Shown here one piece after another: positions 1 to 17,484 of a DNA stretch of 60,000 nucleotides. Numbering within the stretch: the stretch's first letter is position 1; each line of letters starts with the position of its first letter. The DNA is from Bugula neritina (Eukaryota; Bryozoa; Gymnolaemata; Cheilostomatida; Bugulidae): assembly GCA_964035545.1 (NCBI GenBank), contig OZ037769.1, positions 6,260,429 to 6,320,428 on the forward strand, written 5' to 3'. Both the position numbers and the translations under genes were made by a program. The notes beneath the pieces are model-generated. The model did no database searches. It was not told the origin of the DNA and worked only from the letters and a program-made list of their open reading frames with translations.

Positions 1-541
1 CTTGCCTGACGGTCTTAGGACCATTTGATCCATTTTTTAAATAATTTGAAATCATAAAATTTACTAATTTTTTTCACATAAAAATATGTTTCCCCAGAAA
101 AACAAATTTCGTGATATGAAGGCGATAGTGTTCTATAAATGCATGATGTGAAGTCAACTAATACCTTCTTTTGAACATTGATGTCTCCCTAGTCCCTACA
201 TTGAAAACTATATTTCTACAAAACACTGGTTGACATCAGTGTGCCTCGACCTTCATAACGATACAAATGTGCTGGTGGTGAAAAGATATAACCTCAGCAA
301 ACAACAAATTATTATAATTTTTATATAATGGTTCCAATAGCTACTATATAAGATAACTCGCCATGTAGTGGGTACATTACATATAAACTTTTATCCCATC
401 TTACGCAAATTTGGCCGGACATCTTTTAGGAATGTAGCAATGTTACATGAATAGCTACATGTATATCATGTATATAACTGCTTCCACTGCTAGAACGTAC
501 ACTACTGGATAAGGGAGTACGTTATGAAGAATTGTACATAC
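1..541 (-). other. 3' part of SKAP gene intron, window edge
   Basis: This stretch follows the donor of the last SKAP exon I can place (donor reads GTATGT on the minus strand, immediately below position 542). I see no further coding exon. The SH3 domain exons expected at the C-terminus of an SKAP protein should lie beyond the left end of the window. Confidence 0.5.
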
Positions 542-3500
542 CGCTGGTTCATCATACACTTCCTGTCCCTGTGGAACAGGGGGAGGCTTTCCTCTCTTGT
601 GTGGAAGAGGAGAATTTGTCATGGCACTAGACAAATCCGAGTCCACATAATCTATAAACATTTACTAGAATATTATTCTCCATTCATTCGGGTAATAACC
701 CATTAAAGGTCTGGCCAAACGAAGTGGATGCCTACACAGACCGCTAACGGAAATTTTGCACAGATGGCAAAAAAGACTGTTGTGCGAATTTTTCCAATCA
801 ATGTGCTGAAAAAATACTGCAAAAATTTTTTGTGATAGTGATTTAATTGGCGGAGTACTATTTAGTGGGTCTACTTTTCGTATTTCAGTTACATTTTTAT
901 TTCAATCAATTGTGGGTTATCACAAATGATACTTCAAAATGTAAAGTTATTGGCAAATACAACTGGTCACTCATGTTTCGTTTCTGTTAGCAACGTATTA
1001 CATATGACAGAACCTTAACAGATTGAAAACATTTATTCTTAGCTACTAGAGCAAGAAAGTTGAGCTGATACTATCCAGCAAATATTTTTCCATCTGCAGC
1101 TGTTTATCTGCATGCTGATAAGCTGAGAATAATATTAGGAAAGAAGGGTATATTCCACCAAATGGTAATGTCAAAACCTCATTTATAATGTTGGTTGGTC
1201 ATTATGCATTAAATTTATATTTGCAGCTATTCTAGCTGTTGTAATTTCTAGGAAATCCATTTCAGGTGAAGTTACCAATCTAGACCAATCACAGCAGTCT
1301 ATATTAAGACTATACTATATTCAAGACATTGGCAATGGGCATCATACAATAATGTAATATTCTTGTTGAAAATTGGCCTCATGCAAAAACAACTTTAGAC
1401 ATAACATACCAGGTGCTTCTTCTACAGTAAGAGTGGAGCCTGAATCTGAACCAGAATGAGGAATAACTTTGGCAGTACCTAAATATAGATACATGGATAT
1501 AGTGTGTATATAACTCTAATACCTAAATATAGATACATGGATATAGAGTGCATATAACACAACACCTAAACATAGATACATGGATATCGAATGCATATAA
1601 CTCCAACACATAAATATAGACACACATATATAGAGTGTACATAACATCAACACCTAAATGTAGACATACAAACACTTAGATATAGGACGTATATTATAAC
1701 ACTAAGACCGAAGTGCATACACATAATACATTGATATAGACATAAAACATTTGAATATATACACACAAGTGTACACATATGACACCCAAAACATGACACA
1801 TGACAGCAAACCTGCGGCATCAGAAGGTTTGATCAGTGAAGACATAGGTGGATGGTCTACATCACTCCACTCAGTTACACACACTATCCAATCTTTCATC
1901 TCCTCAAAGGAACTTGCCAAAAACTATAAATAACAAAATAGTTGATGAGCACTTTTAGTGGTCAATAACTTAACTGTTTAATTTTGACAAAAAGATGTCC
2001 ATTTTCATTGAGCTTTAATCTTAAATTTTTATTCTAGATGCCCCTGTTTTGCCTGCACGCAGGTAACTATTTTAATTTAAATTATTCTCTAGAACTCGGA
2101 ATTTTTTTACATGCAACTTTATTCCTACTTGCCTACAGTTTCTAATCAAATCTCATACAAAGAAAGACCTGAATCAAATAGCTCACTATAGACTTCATCG
2201 GTGAAATATTTGAGAAATACCTGATAAGAACGTTTCCCTGGAGCCACCAACTCAAAAGATCCCTCTCTCTTAGCAGAGTTCTTCACCAAGTGGTAGGCAG
2301 GCCGTGCCTCGTATTCTAAAATAAAGATGCTAAAATTACTAAACCAGCCATGATCTGTGGAATATAAATGATTTTTCTTACAAAAGAATTCAGTGAGCCT
2401 CTGAGCACTGTAGTATAGTTTGTACAACTTAAAAGAAGTTCTGTGAATTGACATTCTGCATCACATATAATAGAATTTTTTTTTAAATATATTTTTCAAC
2501 AGTTTTGTAACAAATGTCTTGTCCTGAAATAAAATCACTTTCATTGAGCTATTAGTGTAAATATTCTCATCATTTTTCCAAGAATATCCGAGGCTGTATA
2601 AACTAAAAGCTAGTATTTCTTCTCACTAAGACAAGCAAGCTGTACCCTCATACCTCTCCTACTAACTAAGGTGTATGAAAACAGTAACAGCTAAAGTTGG
2701 ATGATATTTACCGCTAAGGTAAAAGGCTCCATTCTGTTTCTTAGCAGTTGGGGAGTCAAAGTAATAGAATATCCCTTCACTTATGACGCAGAAACGCTTC
2801 TGATAGGTCTTGGAGAACACCTTAGTATCTGTAATTATACGCATTGTTACCGCACATGACCAAATAGAGTTTTGAATAGATAATTTACTATCTGAATATT
2901 GACTTGGAGGAATAATAATTTTGATAATAATACGCTACTACAGATGATACATAAACAAAGTTGCGGAATAACTTAAATGCTACTCATGGTAAAGCAAGAC
3001 ACCAGAAGTTTACCATGCTGTAATGAGGCAATCAGCGATCACATGATCAAACAGCGATTACATGATCAAACTTTTGATCCGAATTTATGAGCATCAAATG
3101 CTATTAGGTGAATAAAATGAAGCACTTAGCTGTTAAAATAATGAATATAATGGCAGTGCTCAGCATTGGCTGATGAACAAAACAAAAATATTTTCAATTA
3201 CAAATTCCTCAGTCAATTTCTTCAACATAAGAATTGTGACTCTACCTGGGCGTTTTTTCTCAAGTGAACCTTTCTTTGTTGGAAGATCGAAAGAAGCTGC
3301 AGAAACTATGGCTATCTCCGCTTCATCTGCAAGGTCAAGGTAAACCATATGAATATAAACTTACATACCGAAATCAAACTTCTATACACAAGAGAAATAA
3401 TCCAACAAAAAGGAAAACTGTAGCAGTTTTGAACAAACGCTCTTGTAGAAATAATGCTTATTAAACCCACATTTTCTTTGAAAATATAAATTTATGTATT

Positions 3501-6500
3501 TACAGTGATTTGAAGCGGAACAGTAAAAATATTACATGCCGCAGAAAAATTTATGATAGAATAAATTAATTAAATTTGATAGCATTAATAAACCACCAAG
3601 AGTAAGCCACGGTCAGAATCTTTTAGTAGGGGTTAGCAGCTACAAGATGTTATAACTCTAAGTAGCAAAGAATAAAGAGAATAAGCATATGTACCATAGA
3701 TATACCGTGTTAAAAGAAAATAAACAACAGTTTTAGCGAGAAAGAAAATCACAATAAATATTAGCAGGGAGTTATACAATCAGAGGAGAATAGAAAGACA
3801 GTTTACACCAGTTTGTAAATTGCTCACTGCTAAGAAAACGCCATAAAATTGAGAATTGATTTAATGCTTAGGAGCCACGTACAAGCAGTTAGTTTCTTTC
3901 ATTTGAAATTTACATTTACTGTGTTTCCATGGCTACGAATTATGCGAATGAATGCTCATATGGATAAATTTGTAGTTGTGGTTTGCACACTTATGATTGT
4001 GATTTCATCTGATGTAACTGTTTCCAAACATCAAATGAAAAATCCATTCGCATAATGCAAAGCTTGGTAGTGATTATCGCGAAGGAAATGACATCAGAAA
4101 CCAGATGAGCAAGTTACAATACGATTGAAGCTTAGTATTAAATGTTTTGCGAGAGAAAGAAATACTGATCAGATATTCCTAAGCCTTGTTACACTGAGGA
4201 ACCTCTGAACAGCAGCATTGAAATGGTTAGCACACACCAGAGCGATAGGAGCTGTGAGAAGAAAATCTTCTCTGAATAGAACCTTTACTAGAGACGGTGG
4301 CACTAGAAGACGAGATGGGGATACTAGGAGACGGTAGCTGAGCGGGTCGATTCGGTAACTCAGGAGCTGCAGGAGCATCAGCCTCTGCTTCATCATAGAT
4401 GTCTTTGTTAAAAAAATTAAACATGATTGAAAACGATGGGCATAAGTCAACAGAAAAGTATACATCTGTGAAAATTTAAAGTTATGTTTTACATGTGAAT
4501 ACATATAAATCTTTTATAATAATTATAACATTTTAAGCTTTTAAATTATAAATAAATATTATATTTTCAACCCATCTTAAAAGTCATTTGAGCAAAAATT
4601 TAAAATATGAAACCGCAATGTAAGTGACGATTGCAATTTTATGCCCATTTTCAACTTTACCATCACTCAGCGACAAATTACTAGCACAAGATTTGTTTGT
4701 GTTGGTATATTTATCTACAAAAGTTTGGGGCAGTAATACCCCCCCCCTCCTCAACATACAACCAGAATACCTTGGCCATCATCAAAAACTGGTGCAGAGG
4801 GACACACTCGTTCAATCCTCTCTATCAGCTGACCAGCTTTGCTGCCAAATGCCTTAGAAGCAGACGACTCCTTCAGCTCGTTTAAAAATGTCAGTACATC
4901 TAAATCAGTGATAGAAGTGAGATATTTAATATGTATACAAGTGAACTAAAAGAGAGCAGCTATGAGACTTTGTATCAGATATTAATCTGAAAAGTACTAG
5001 TTGAAAGGCAGTATTGATGACGACTATTTACATCTTAATGTTATTATAAATAACTATCTACAATAACACAGGTGCATTACATAGATATAAGTGTATTACA
5101 TAGACATAGGTGCATTACATAGATATACAGTGCTGTGAAAAAGTTTAAGGACGCCTCCCTGTTTTCAATAATAACAATGTTCCAAACTAATTTTAAGACA
5201 TAACAAAAGCAGTTCCATAGGAATGGTGCCTATTAAAATGATCCTTAAGATCTCTTTATCTCATTCATATAAATTATAAATGTCTCTTTTGATATCCTCC
5301 CAAAATTTGGGTGAAACAATGACATACTATCTGTATATAGGAATTATTCGATGCTTTCACAATTTGTGTGTACTGTATGACATCAGAATATTTTACCTAA
5401 AATATAGAAAAATATTATATGTGATTTGTTATACACCTTATAGCAGCATTGCAACACACAGTGCACTCAATTTTAGTATCAATATTTCGTTGGCCAGCCT
5501 TTATTCTAAATCACAAGTCGGCAGTGACGAGGCATTGACTCGTACAGCTTCTCCAACTCGTCTTCAGTCACAACATGATGCCATGTATGAATTACAGCCT
5601 CTATGAGTGTCACCTTGGTTGTTGGCTTCTTTGAGGAGACTATTTTAGCTATTCTTGACCATGAATTTTTTTTGGGTTTAAGTCCGGGCTTTGTGCTGAC
5701 CAGTTGAGAGTTGAGACCCTCTGCTTTTTCATCCACTCTTCAATAGTCTTTGTCCTATGGCATGGTGCATTGTCATCTTGAAATATGTAAATTTTATTCG
5801 AAAAGTTTTTTTTATGATTGGAAGAAGTTTAGCATTGAGATTATTTATATATTTTTGGGTATTAGCATCATTCCAGACCAAATACTGAGTCGACCTACAC
5901 CTTTTCATGTTATACAACACCGGAACATAACACCGATAGGGTGCTTAATTGTTGTAAGTATACATTAGGGGTTATATTTCTCATACTGGTATCTTTTAAC
6001 ACAACAGTTTCTAACATGATTGTTCATATTAAATATGAATTCAGCTGAAAAAATTACTTTTTTTTTAATCATTGCTTGTCTAACTACCATGCTCCCTGGC
6101 CCACCGTAACCGGCTTTTTTGCTGCTTCTCGGTTGGTTGAGGCTTCCTCTTGCTTTGCGGCCACGTAAACCATGGCTCAGCAATCTTGCCTTATCAGGGA
6201 TGTCGAAGCTAGTGTTCTTGTTGATTCTGACCATTCCTTGCCAACTCATGACTTGTTTTATGGAGATCCTTTTTGCTGATTCCAATGAGAACCATGTCAT
6301 CTCTGGGTGTGCTTATTTTTGGTCGTCCATTTTCAGGTTCATCTGCTACACTGTCAGTCTCCATAAACTTCTTAATAATTTGATGTACAGTTGTCTTTAC
6401 TTTGCCAAACTTTTCAGATGCTTTTCTAATTGAATAACCTTCCTTATGTAAGAAAATTATTACAAACCTTGCCTCTGATGGAAGATTTACAGCTCGCATT

Positions 6501-7258
6501 TTGTCTATGCACAGCACCCAAGTGGACACCATGTAAAAAGCTCACAACTAAATGATATATTTCAAATTATGAAGGGAAGTCATACTTTATGATAACATGA
6601 TGCCATGCACAAAGTCAAATTTCACTATTTAGCCTTTTGTGGTTATAAAAAGCGATAATTTTTAATTACATAAAAATACAGGAGTTGCGCTTCCCTAGCT
6701 GCTTGCGTAGTCGACCCGAAAATGGGTGGAAAACATCACAACAGTAAGAATTTATGAGGTGGAAATTGTAGAGCACATTCTAAGTGTCATTTTGATATAT
6801 AGAACTTGCAGGAAAATATTAAGAACTTACAAGAAATGTCTATTAAACAAGCTGCATAAAAATTTCTGCAAGCGTCCTTAAACTTTTTCACATCACTGCA
6901 GGTGTATTACATAAATATAGGTGTATTACATAGATATAGGCGTATTACATAGACAAAGGCGTATTACATAGACATAGGTGTATTACATAGATATATATGT
7001 ATTACATAGACATATATGTATAGAGTTAGCACGTAATTCTCTGCTGCAAACATTTTCGCTACAGAGCAAGAATAAATAAATAGTAAACAGTAAACTATAT
7101 ATTTAATAGCTACAGCACAATAAACCTGTAAAACATCACAGCATTCAATTAATTAGTGAGGCTAGAGATAGTAAACAATTACCAATTTAAGTGCTTTTAA
7201 GTAATAAAAGATGCTTACCCCGGAATAAATTCTCAACTTCTGGTTGAAGTGTAGTCAT
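542..7258 (-). CDS. SKAP: SKAP-type Src kinase-associated phosphoprotein (PH-domain adaptor), 3'-partial
   Basis: Cytosolic adaptor that in vertebrates links Src-family kinases and ADAP/FYB to integrin and actin control. Exons (minus strand, high to low): 7258-7219, 4899-4771, 4402-4238, 3326-3246, 2828-2712, 2315-2221, 1923-1812, 1478-1410, 651-542. All junctions are GT-AG and keep frame (918 nt, 306 residues so far; human SKAP2 is about 359 including SH3). Residues 1-56 form the N-terminal helical dimerisation-type segment (ESSASKAFGSKAGQLIERIE). Residues 57-63 contain DIYDEAE, a tyrosine in an acidic context. The PH domain spans about residues 127-228: it opens with KKGSLEKKRP, continues FCVISEGIFYYFDSP, and closes with the helix containing MKDW. 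A proline-rich linker and EVYDEP (Tyr302) follow, both potential Src-family kinase/SH2 sites. The exon 3 donor could alternatively be at 4283, which keeps the same phase. The SH3 exons are off the left edge. The intron between exons 1 and 2 holds a Tc1-like element. Confidence 0.87.
1477..1700. repeat. 43-44 bp minisatellite abutting an SKAP splice acceptor
   Basis: About five imperfect units start at 1477, 1521, 1564, 1608 and 1652, each beginning ACCTAAATATAGATACATGG or a variant. The first unit overlaps the acceptor of SKAP exon 8 (exon starts at 1478 on the minus strand). Several units repeat the minus-strand acceptor-like string CTATATTTAG. Confidence 0.8.
5070..5127. repeat. 19-bp minisatellite, left of transposon
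   Basis: Three units of AGGTGCATTACATAGATAT (with variants) start at 5070, 5089 and 5108. The array is interrupted at 5127/5128 by the Tc1-like element and resumes at 6900, so the two halves were one array before insertion. Confidence 0.85.
5128..6898 (-). mobile_element. Decayed Tc1/mariner-family DNA transposon
   Basis: The 1,771-bp element lies in the first coding intron of the SKAP gene. Terminal inverted repeats of at least 27 bp sit at 5128-5154 and 6872-6898, starting CAGTG and containing TGTGAAAAAGTTTAAGGACG, with one mismatch between the arms. The left flank is TA, the expected Tc1/mariner target site. The right flank is CA, most simply a mutated TA. Internal reading frames on the minus strand match Tc1 transposase pieces but are broken. 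It is inserted inside a 19-bp tandem array that continues on both sides. Confidence 0.93.
5506..6532 (-). pseudogene. Tc1-like transposase, frameshifted remnant
   Basis: The transposase homology is spread over at least three or four frames (about 6532-6209, 6300-5965, 5920-5729, 5736-5506), so no intact protein can be made. The N-terminal piece shows the paired-like helix-turn-helix region (KEGYSIRKASEKFGKVKTTV) followed by the GRP-type hook (ENGRPKISTPRDD). A C-terminal piece carries the Tc1-typical ending with ESMPRHCRLVI. Breaks are left as seen. It is non-functional as it stands; activity would need an intact copy elsewhere in the genome. Confidence 0.9.
6900..7013. repeat. 19-bp minisatellite, right of transposon
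   Basis: Six units of the same 19-bp repeat seen at 5070-5127 start at 6900, 6919, 6938, 6957, 6976 and 6995. The consensus is AGGTGTATTACATAGATAT. With the left half, this gives about nine units before the transposon inserted. Confidence 0.85.
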
Positions 7259-7802
7259 AGTCGTACTAGTAAAACTCTGTAACAGAAAAAAACAGCTATA
7301 GATTTTACGAGGAAAATCTAAATTTCGAAAATGTTTGATGCTTTACATTTAATTTTAGTTTGAACAAAAGAAACTGAGCGATACAGACAAAATGACAGCA
7401 ACAGAAGTCAGTTTTCTATTTGTATAATTATATAAACAATTAGAGTAACACAAATATTAGTACTACAATCAATGTTACTGTAGCTATGTCTCTTCCCAGT
7501 AGGTAATTAATACTGGACATAATCATAATAACTATAACATTAACTATCAACATAAATACAACCAAAGACTATAATTAAAATGTAAATTCATTAGTAGTAA
7601 CTTAAAGATTAAGTGTCATTCAACCTATAAGTATAATACTTAATAGTTATAATAACTTCAACTTCCTGTTCTATTGTTTATAGCTATGCAACTTTTCTCA
7701 AGTCAATACCAAGAGTACGTCTAAGGTGTGAGAATGAGAGTAACTGTAAGCAGGTGTTAAGAAGGAATAGTATTTCAATAGTATTTCGCAGCTTACTGCT
7801 GT

Positions 7803-7888
7803 ATTACTATTAGTATGACAATTATCAGTAATTAGTACTACTATTAGTAATTAGTGATACTGTTACTATAACTATTACTAATAGTAAT
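7803..7888. repeat. Inverted repeat, 13-bp perfect arms
   Basis: ATTACTATTAGTA at 7803-7815 is exactly complementary to TACTAATAGTAAT at 7876-7888. The arms are made of low-complexity TAGTAA-type sequence, so this may be simple repeat chance. Confidence 0.6.
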
Positions 7889-8130
7889 TATTCTAACATC
7901 CACTTTCAGTAGGGTCTCACACTTTCACACTAAGTAGCCTCGAGATAGGTTATTTTTAATCTAGGTTCTTTGGTATATAACATTAACACAAATGGTTATA
8001 GCATTATTATTACTATTATTAGTAAATATTAATAAAATTACCAATTTGATCTATTTGGTAGTAATAAATCTCAGTATTTCATGACCACCATCAGACTCAG
8101 TTACAGTGAAACTGAATGTGACGGAAAGCG

Positions 8131-8267
8131 CTCGAAGCAGCACAAAGTTGGTAGTCAGTAAGTGCAGTGATTGAGATATCAAATTTAGAGTTGGGAGTTT
8201 AGAATTTGGATAACAATGTTCATATAAACATTGCACTCAATAATTTTCAACTTTGTGCTGCTTCTAG
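8131..8267. repeat. Imperfect foldback, about 20-bp arms
   Basis: CTCGAAGCAGCACAAAGTTG at 8131-8150 pairs with CAACTTTGTGCTGCTTCTAG at 8248-8267 at 19 of 20 positions. Inward, TCAGTAAGTGCAGTG and CATTGCACTCAATAA can pair further, giving an imperfect stem of roughly 35-40 bp. It could be a small foldback/MITE or a transcribed hairpin. Confidence 0.7.
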
Positions 8268-9345
8268 TGGTTCTTAAACGGTTTTGTAGTAGTTCCTTCT
8301 TTGTTTTAGCCTCAGCTTTCAGATCGAAAACGCCTATGCTTCCAGAAATAGGAATAGTTAAAAGTAATTTGTTATAGAGTTGTCTTACTTTGAAACTATG
8401 CTACAAGCGTATTAAAAACGATTACATTTTGAAAAACCATTTAGCTTTTTGAGTCTTACGTTTTAACTTCAAATAGGTTTTTTCAAAACTACATTTTAAA
8501 GAGTTGCTTAAAATTATTGTGTGAATATTGCTAATTATTTTATTACTTCTTCTGCTGTTGGAAAAATTTCCGACAGCGATAACAGATGCGCTAGAACTTG
8601 GGTCGTGAAAATTAGCGCTCAAGTTATAAACTTCCTTCAATCGTGAACACTCGCACGTTTTCAATTATTAGTTGACCCTTAACCTCAAGAAAACTCTTCA
8701 TGAGATGATAAAAGCCTAAAGCCAAAGGTGATGGAATAGTTGTATAAATAATGTTATAACTTAATTGTGTAAATAGTGTAAGTGAGATTATACTTATAGT
8801 TATAATTATAAAGAGTTTTGCTTGTAATTCAAACTGCTGGTAGTGGTATCTGGTATGAAAGTAAAACTCTGACCAATACTAATACTAATAGTAATACTAA
8901 TAGTAATACTTATACTAATACTTAGTAATAGTAACGGTGACTCACAGTCAGTCAAAGTCAAACTGCATTTTATTTTTAAATTATTTGAATTTAAATTAAG
9001 TCCTACTCCTTGTAATTGTGTTAGTTTTATTTTTACGCAAGGAAAAACGTAGAAGTAGAACTAGATTTAGATTAGCTTCAAGTTTAACTTTACGAATTAT
9101 TTTAGTTTTACTTTTACTTTTACAAACTGAAAGCAGCATGAGCACATCAAACACCTTAGATCAAGATGTAAACAGACAAGTCATAGGATTAGAACTAAGT
9201 AAAAGTTGCTAGTTATTCAGCTGACAAGCCACCATTACTTTGATCTTGAGTTTGACTTCTAAATTTTTTATTTTTATTTGCAGATCACTATCAGCATCAG
9301 CGGGAGAGCATCAAATCACATTCTGATTCAGTAACAGTCACAATT

Positions 9346-15662
<6,317 letters not shown>

Positions 15663-16063
15663 TTATTTAACAGCAAGCACATGTATCAACCTTCTTGTAA
15701 TTTTATTCAACACTTTTACCCTTTTTTATTGTTAGATGTAGTACGAATAGCAGCTTAAGATTGGGTCATTTTATTATTGTATGTTGAAAAGCTTTAAATT
15801 CCCAAAGGAATTATATCTAGGGTAATTGGGTTTTACACTAAATATACTGATATACTAGATTTACGCCATTTGTTTTAATCTCAAGTATAATACCTTATAT
15901 TAGTTATTTCCTCTACGGGTTTTTCATTAGAATGTATTGTTTGTATTTAAATTTCTTTATTTTTCATATGAATTCTTTTCTCATACACTCTCTACTTTGC
16001 ATTGATTGCAAATTCAACTTGTTGTTCTTGTTGGATTTCGTGTTGTTATGCCTAAAATATTAT

Positions 16064-16069
16064 AATAAA
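16064..16069 (+). terminator. Candidate TMEM205 polyadenylation signal
   Basis: AATAAA lies about 400 nt after the stop and is followed within 30 nt by a GT-rich string (ACATGTTGTGC), as expected of a cleavage/polyadenylation region. In such AT-rich DNA the hexamer alone is weak evidence. Confidence 0.4.
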
Positions 16070-17414
16070 ATGACACATGTTGTGCAAACTGTAAACACAA
16101 CCATAAATATTATATTATAGCAATGCTAGTACTCGTGTCACGTAGTAAACATTGGCACTTAGCCAAACATCCTCTTAAAAAATGTTGTTGTAAGACACTT
16201 CGTAGACTTATGTCTGATTTTGTTATTTATGTTGATAAATCATAATCAGTTGATTTCCAATAGTATTGGTTAGTCATTAATCAAATTGGTCAAATTTTCT
16301 ATGACCAGTTATCATGGGTAATCGAATCATCAGCTTTAACGTGATATGGCTCTGCATATTATTCACTATTAAATTGTGTATAAATTAGCAAATGGTGCAT
16401 TAAATGTGTTTAGAATTATAAAGTCTTATGGCTAATTGCATCCAGAAAATGTCATTTTCTGTGTACACTGCATGATGTTTAAAGTCATATATTAGTATAG
16501 GTAACAATTTTTACAATTTTCAAAAATGCAAAGTATAGAAAGGAGAAGTTTCTGAACGATTAGCAGATGTTGAATTGCTTGAATTTGAATTGAATCCAGT
16601 GAATGTTGACTTCTTGTCTTAGTAGCTCACACCTTTCAGTTATTAGTCAACGAGAGCCATAGCAATAAGTATATATGCAATATGGGGGGGGGTGCACCAC
16701 GAACCTAATCAGTGGTACAGAGTGGCGTAGAACTCAGTAGAAAATCTGGAGCTGCAGATGGTCAGTATATAGTACATCGAGCTTAATCTTGTTTCTTTGA
16801 GAAGTAAAACAGCACCTTAATTAGTGGAATGTCAGATCTTATTGAGTTAATTGCTGAGAAATATCTAGTTGGCATGGAATCTTAATTTATGTTGGTTTTT
16901 AGACATTCTAATAAAAGTTGCGGTGTTTTGTACTTCTATAGCATCCAGGTTCAATTATGCAACTTTGACTGACTATTTACAACTAAAAATCCGATTATAT
17001 GTCGCAGAAAAACTTTTATCTTAACCTGGATGATCTCAAAGGCATATCTATACTTTTTACCTTCTTAAAATGTTCTTCAAGTCAAGTGCTTGTATGCATT
17101 AATATACGATCTGATAGCAGATGCAGAGCAAATATTTGTACATCAATTTATACAATATTCATTAGCCTATCATTAAAACATTAAAGTTGAAGTAAATACA
17201 CATAGATAAAAGTTTCTATTATTTCATCATAGACTTTGCAGTAGATGATACGACAGGCTGTATATTTTTATGATTATTATGATGTAATATAGACAAACAT
17301 TTTATTTATTCATGTCATTAGGAAAGTAAGCAGAACTAATGCAAAATTACTTCATTAAACAGTACACTTTTTTAACACTTCAATAATAATCGTAATTATA
17401 GAATTATAGTATGC

Positions 17415-17417
<3 letters not shown>

Positions 17418-17479
<62 letters not shown>
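17418..17479. repeat. (TA)n microsatellite, about 60 bp
   Basis: An uninterrupted alternating TA run in the intergenic region. Confidence 0.97.

Positions 17480-17484
<5 letters not shown>

Larger units (their letters stand above)
7259..9345. promoter_or_regulatory. Head-to-head intergenic region between SKAP and TMEM205
   Basis: The two genes start 2.1 kb apart on opposite strands, so both promoters should lie here. A clear 3' splice site (TTTATTTGCAG) at 9283 suggests a 5' UTR exon 9284-9345 with no upstream ATG before the TMEM205 start. No convincing TATA box was found. The region carries short TAATAC/TAGTAA-type repeats (about 7800-7890 and 8875-8935) and two inverted repeats listed separately. 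No protein-coding signal was recognised. Confidence 0.5.
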
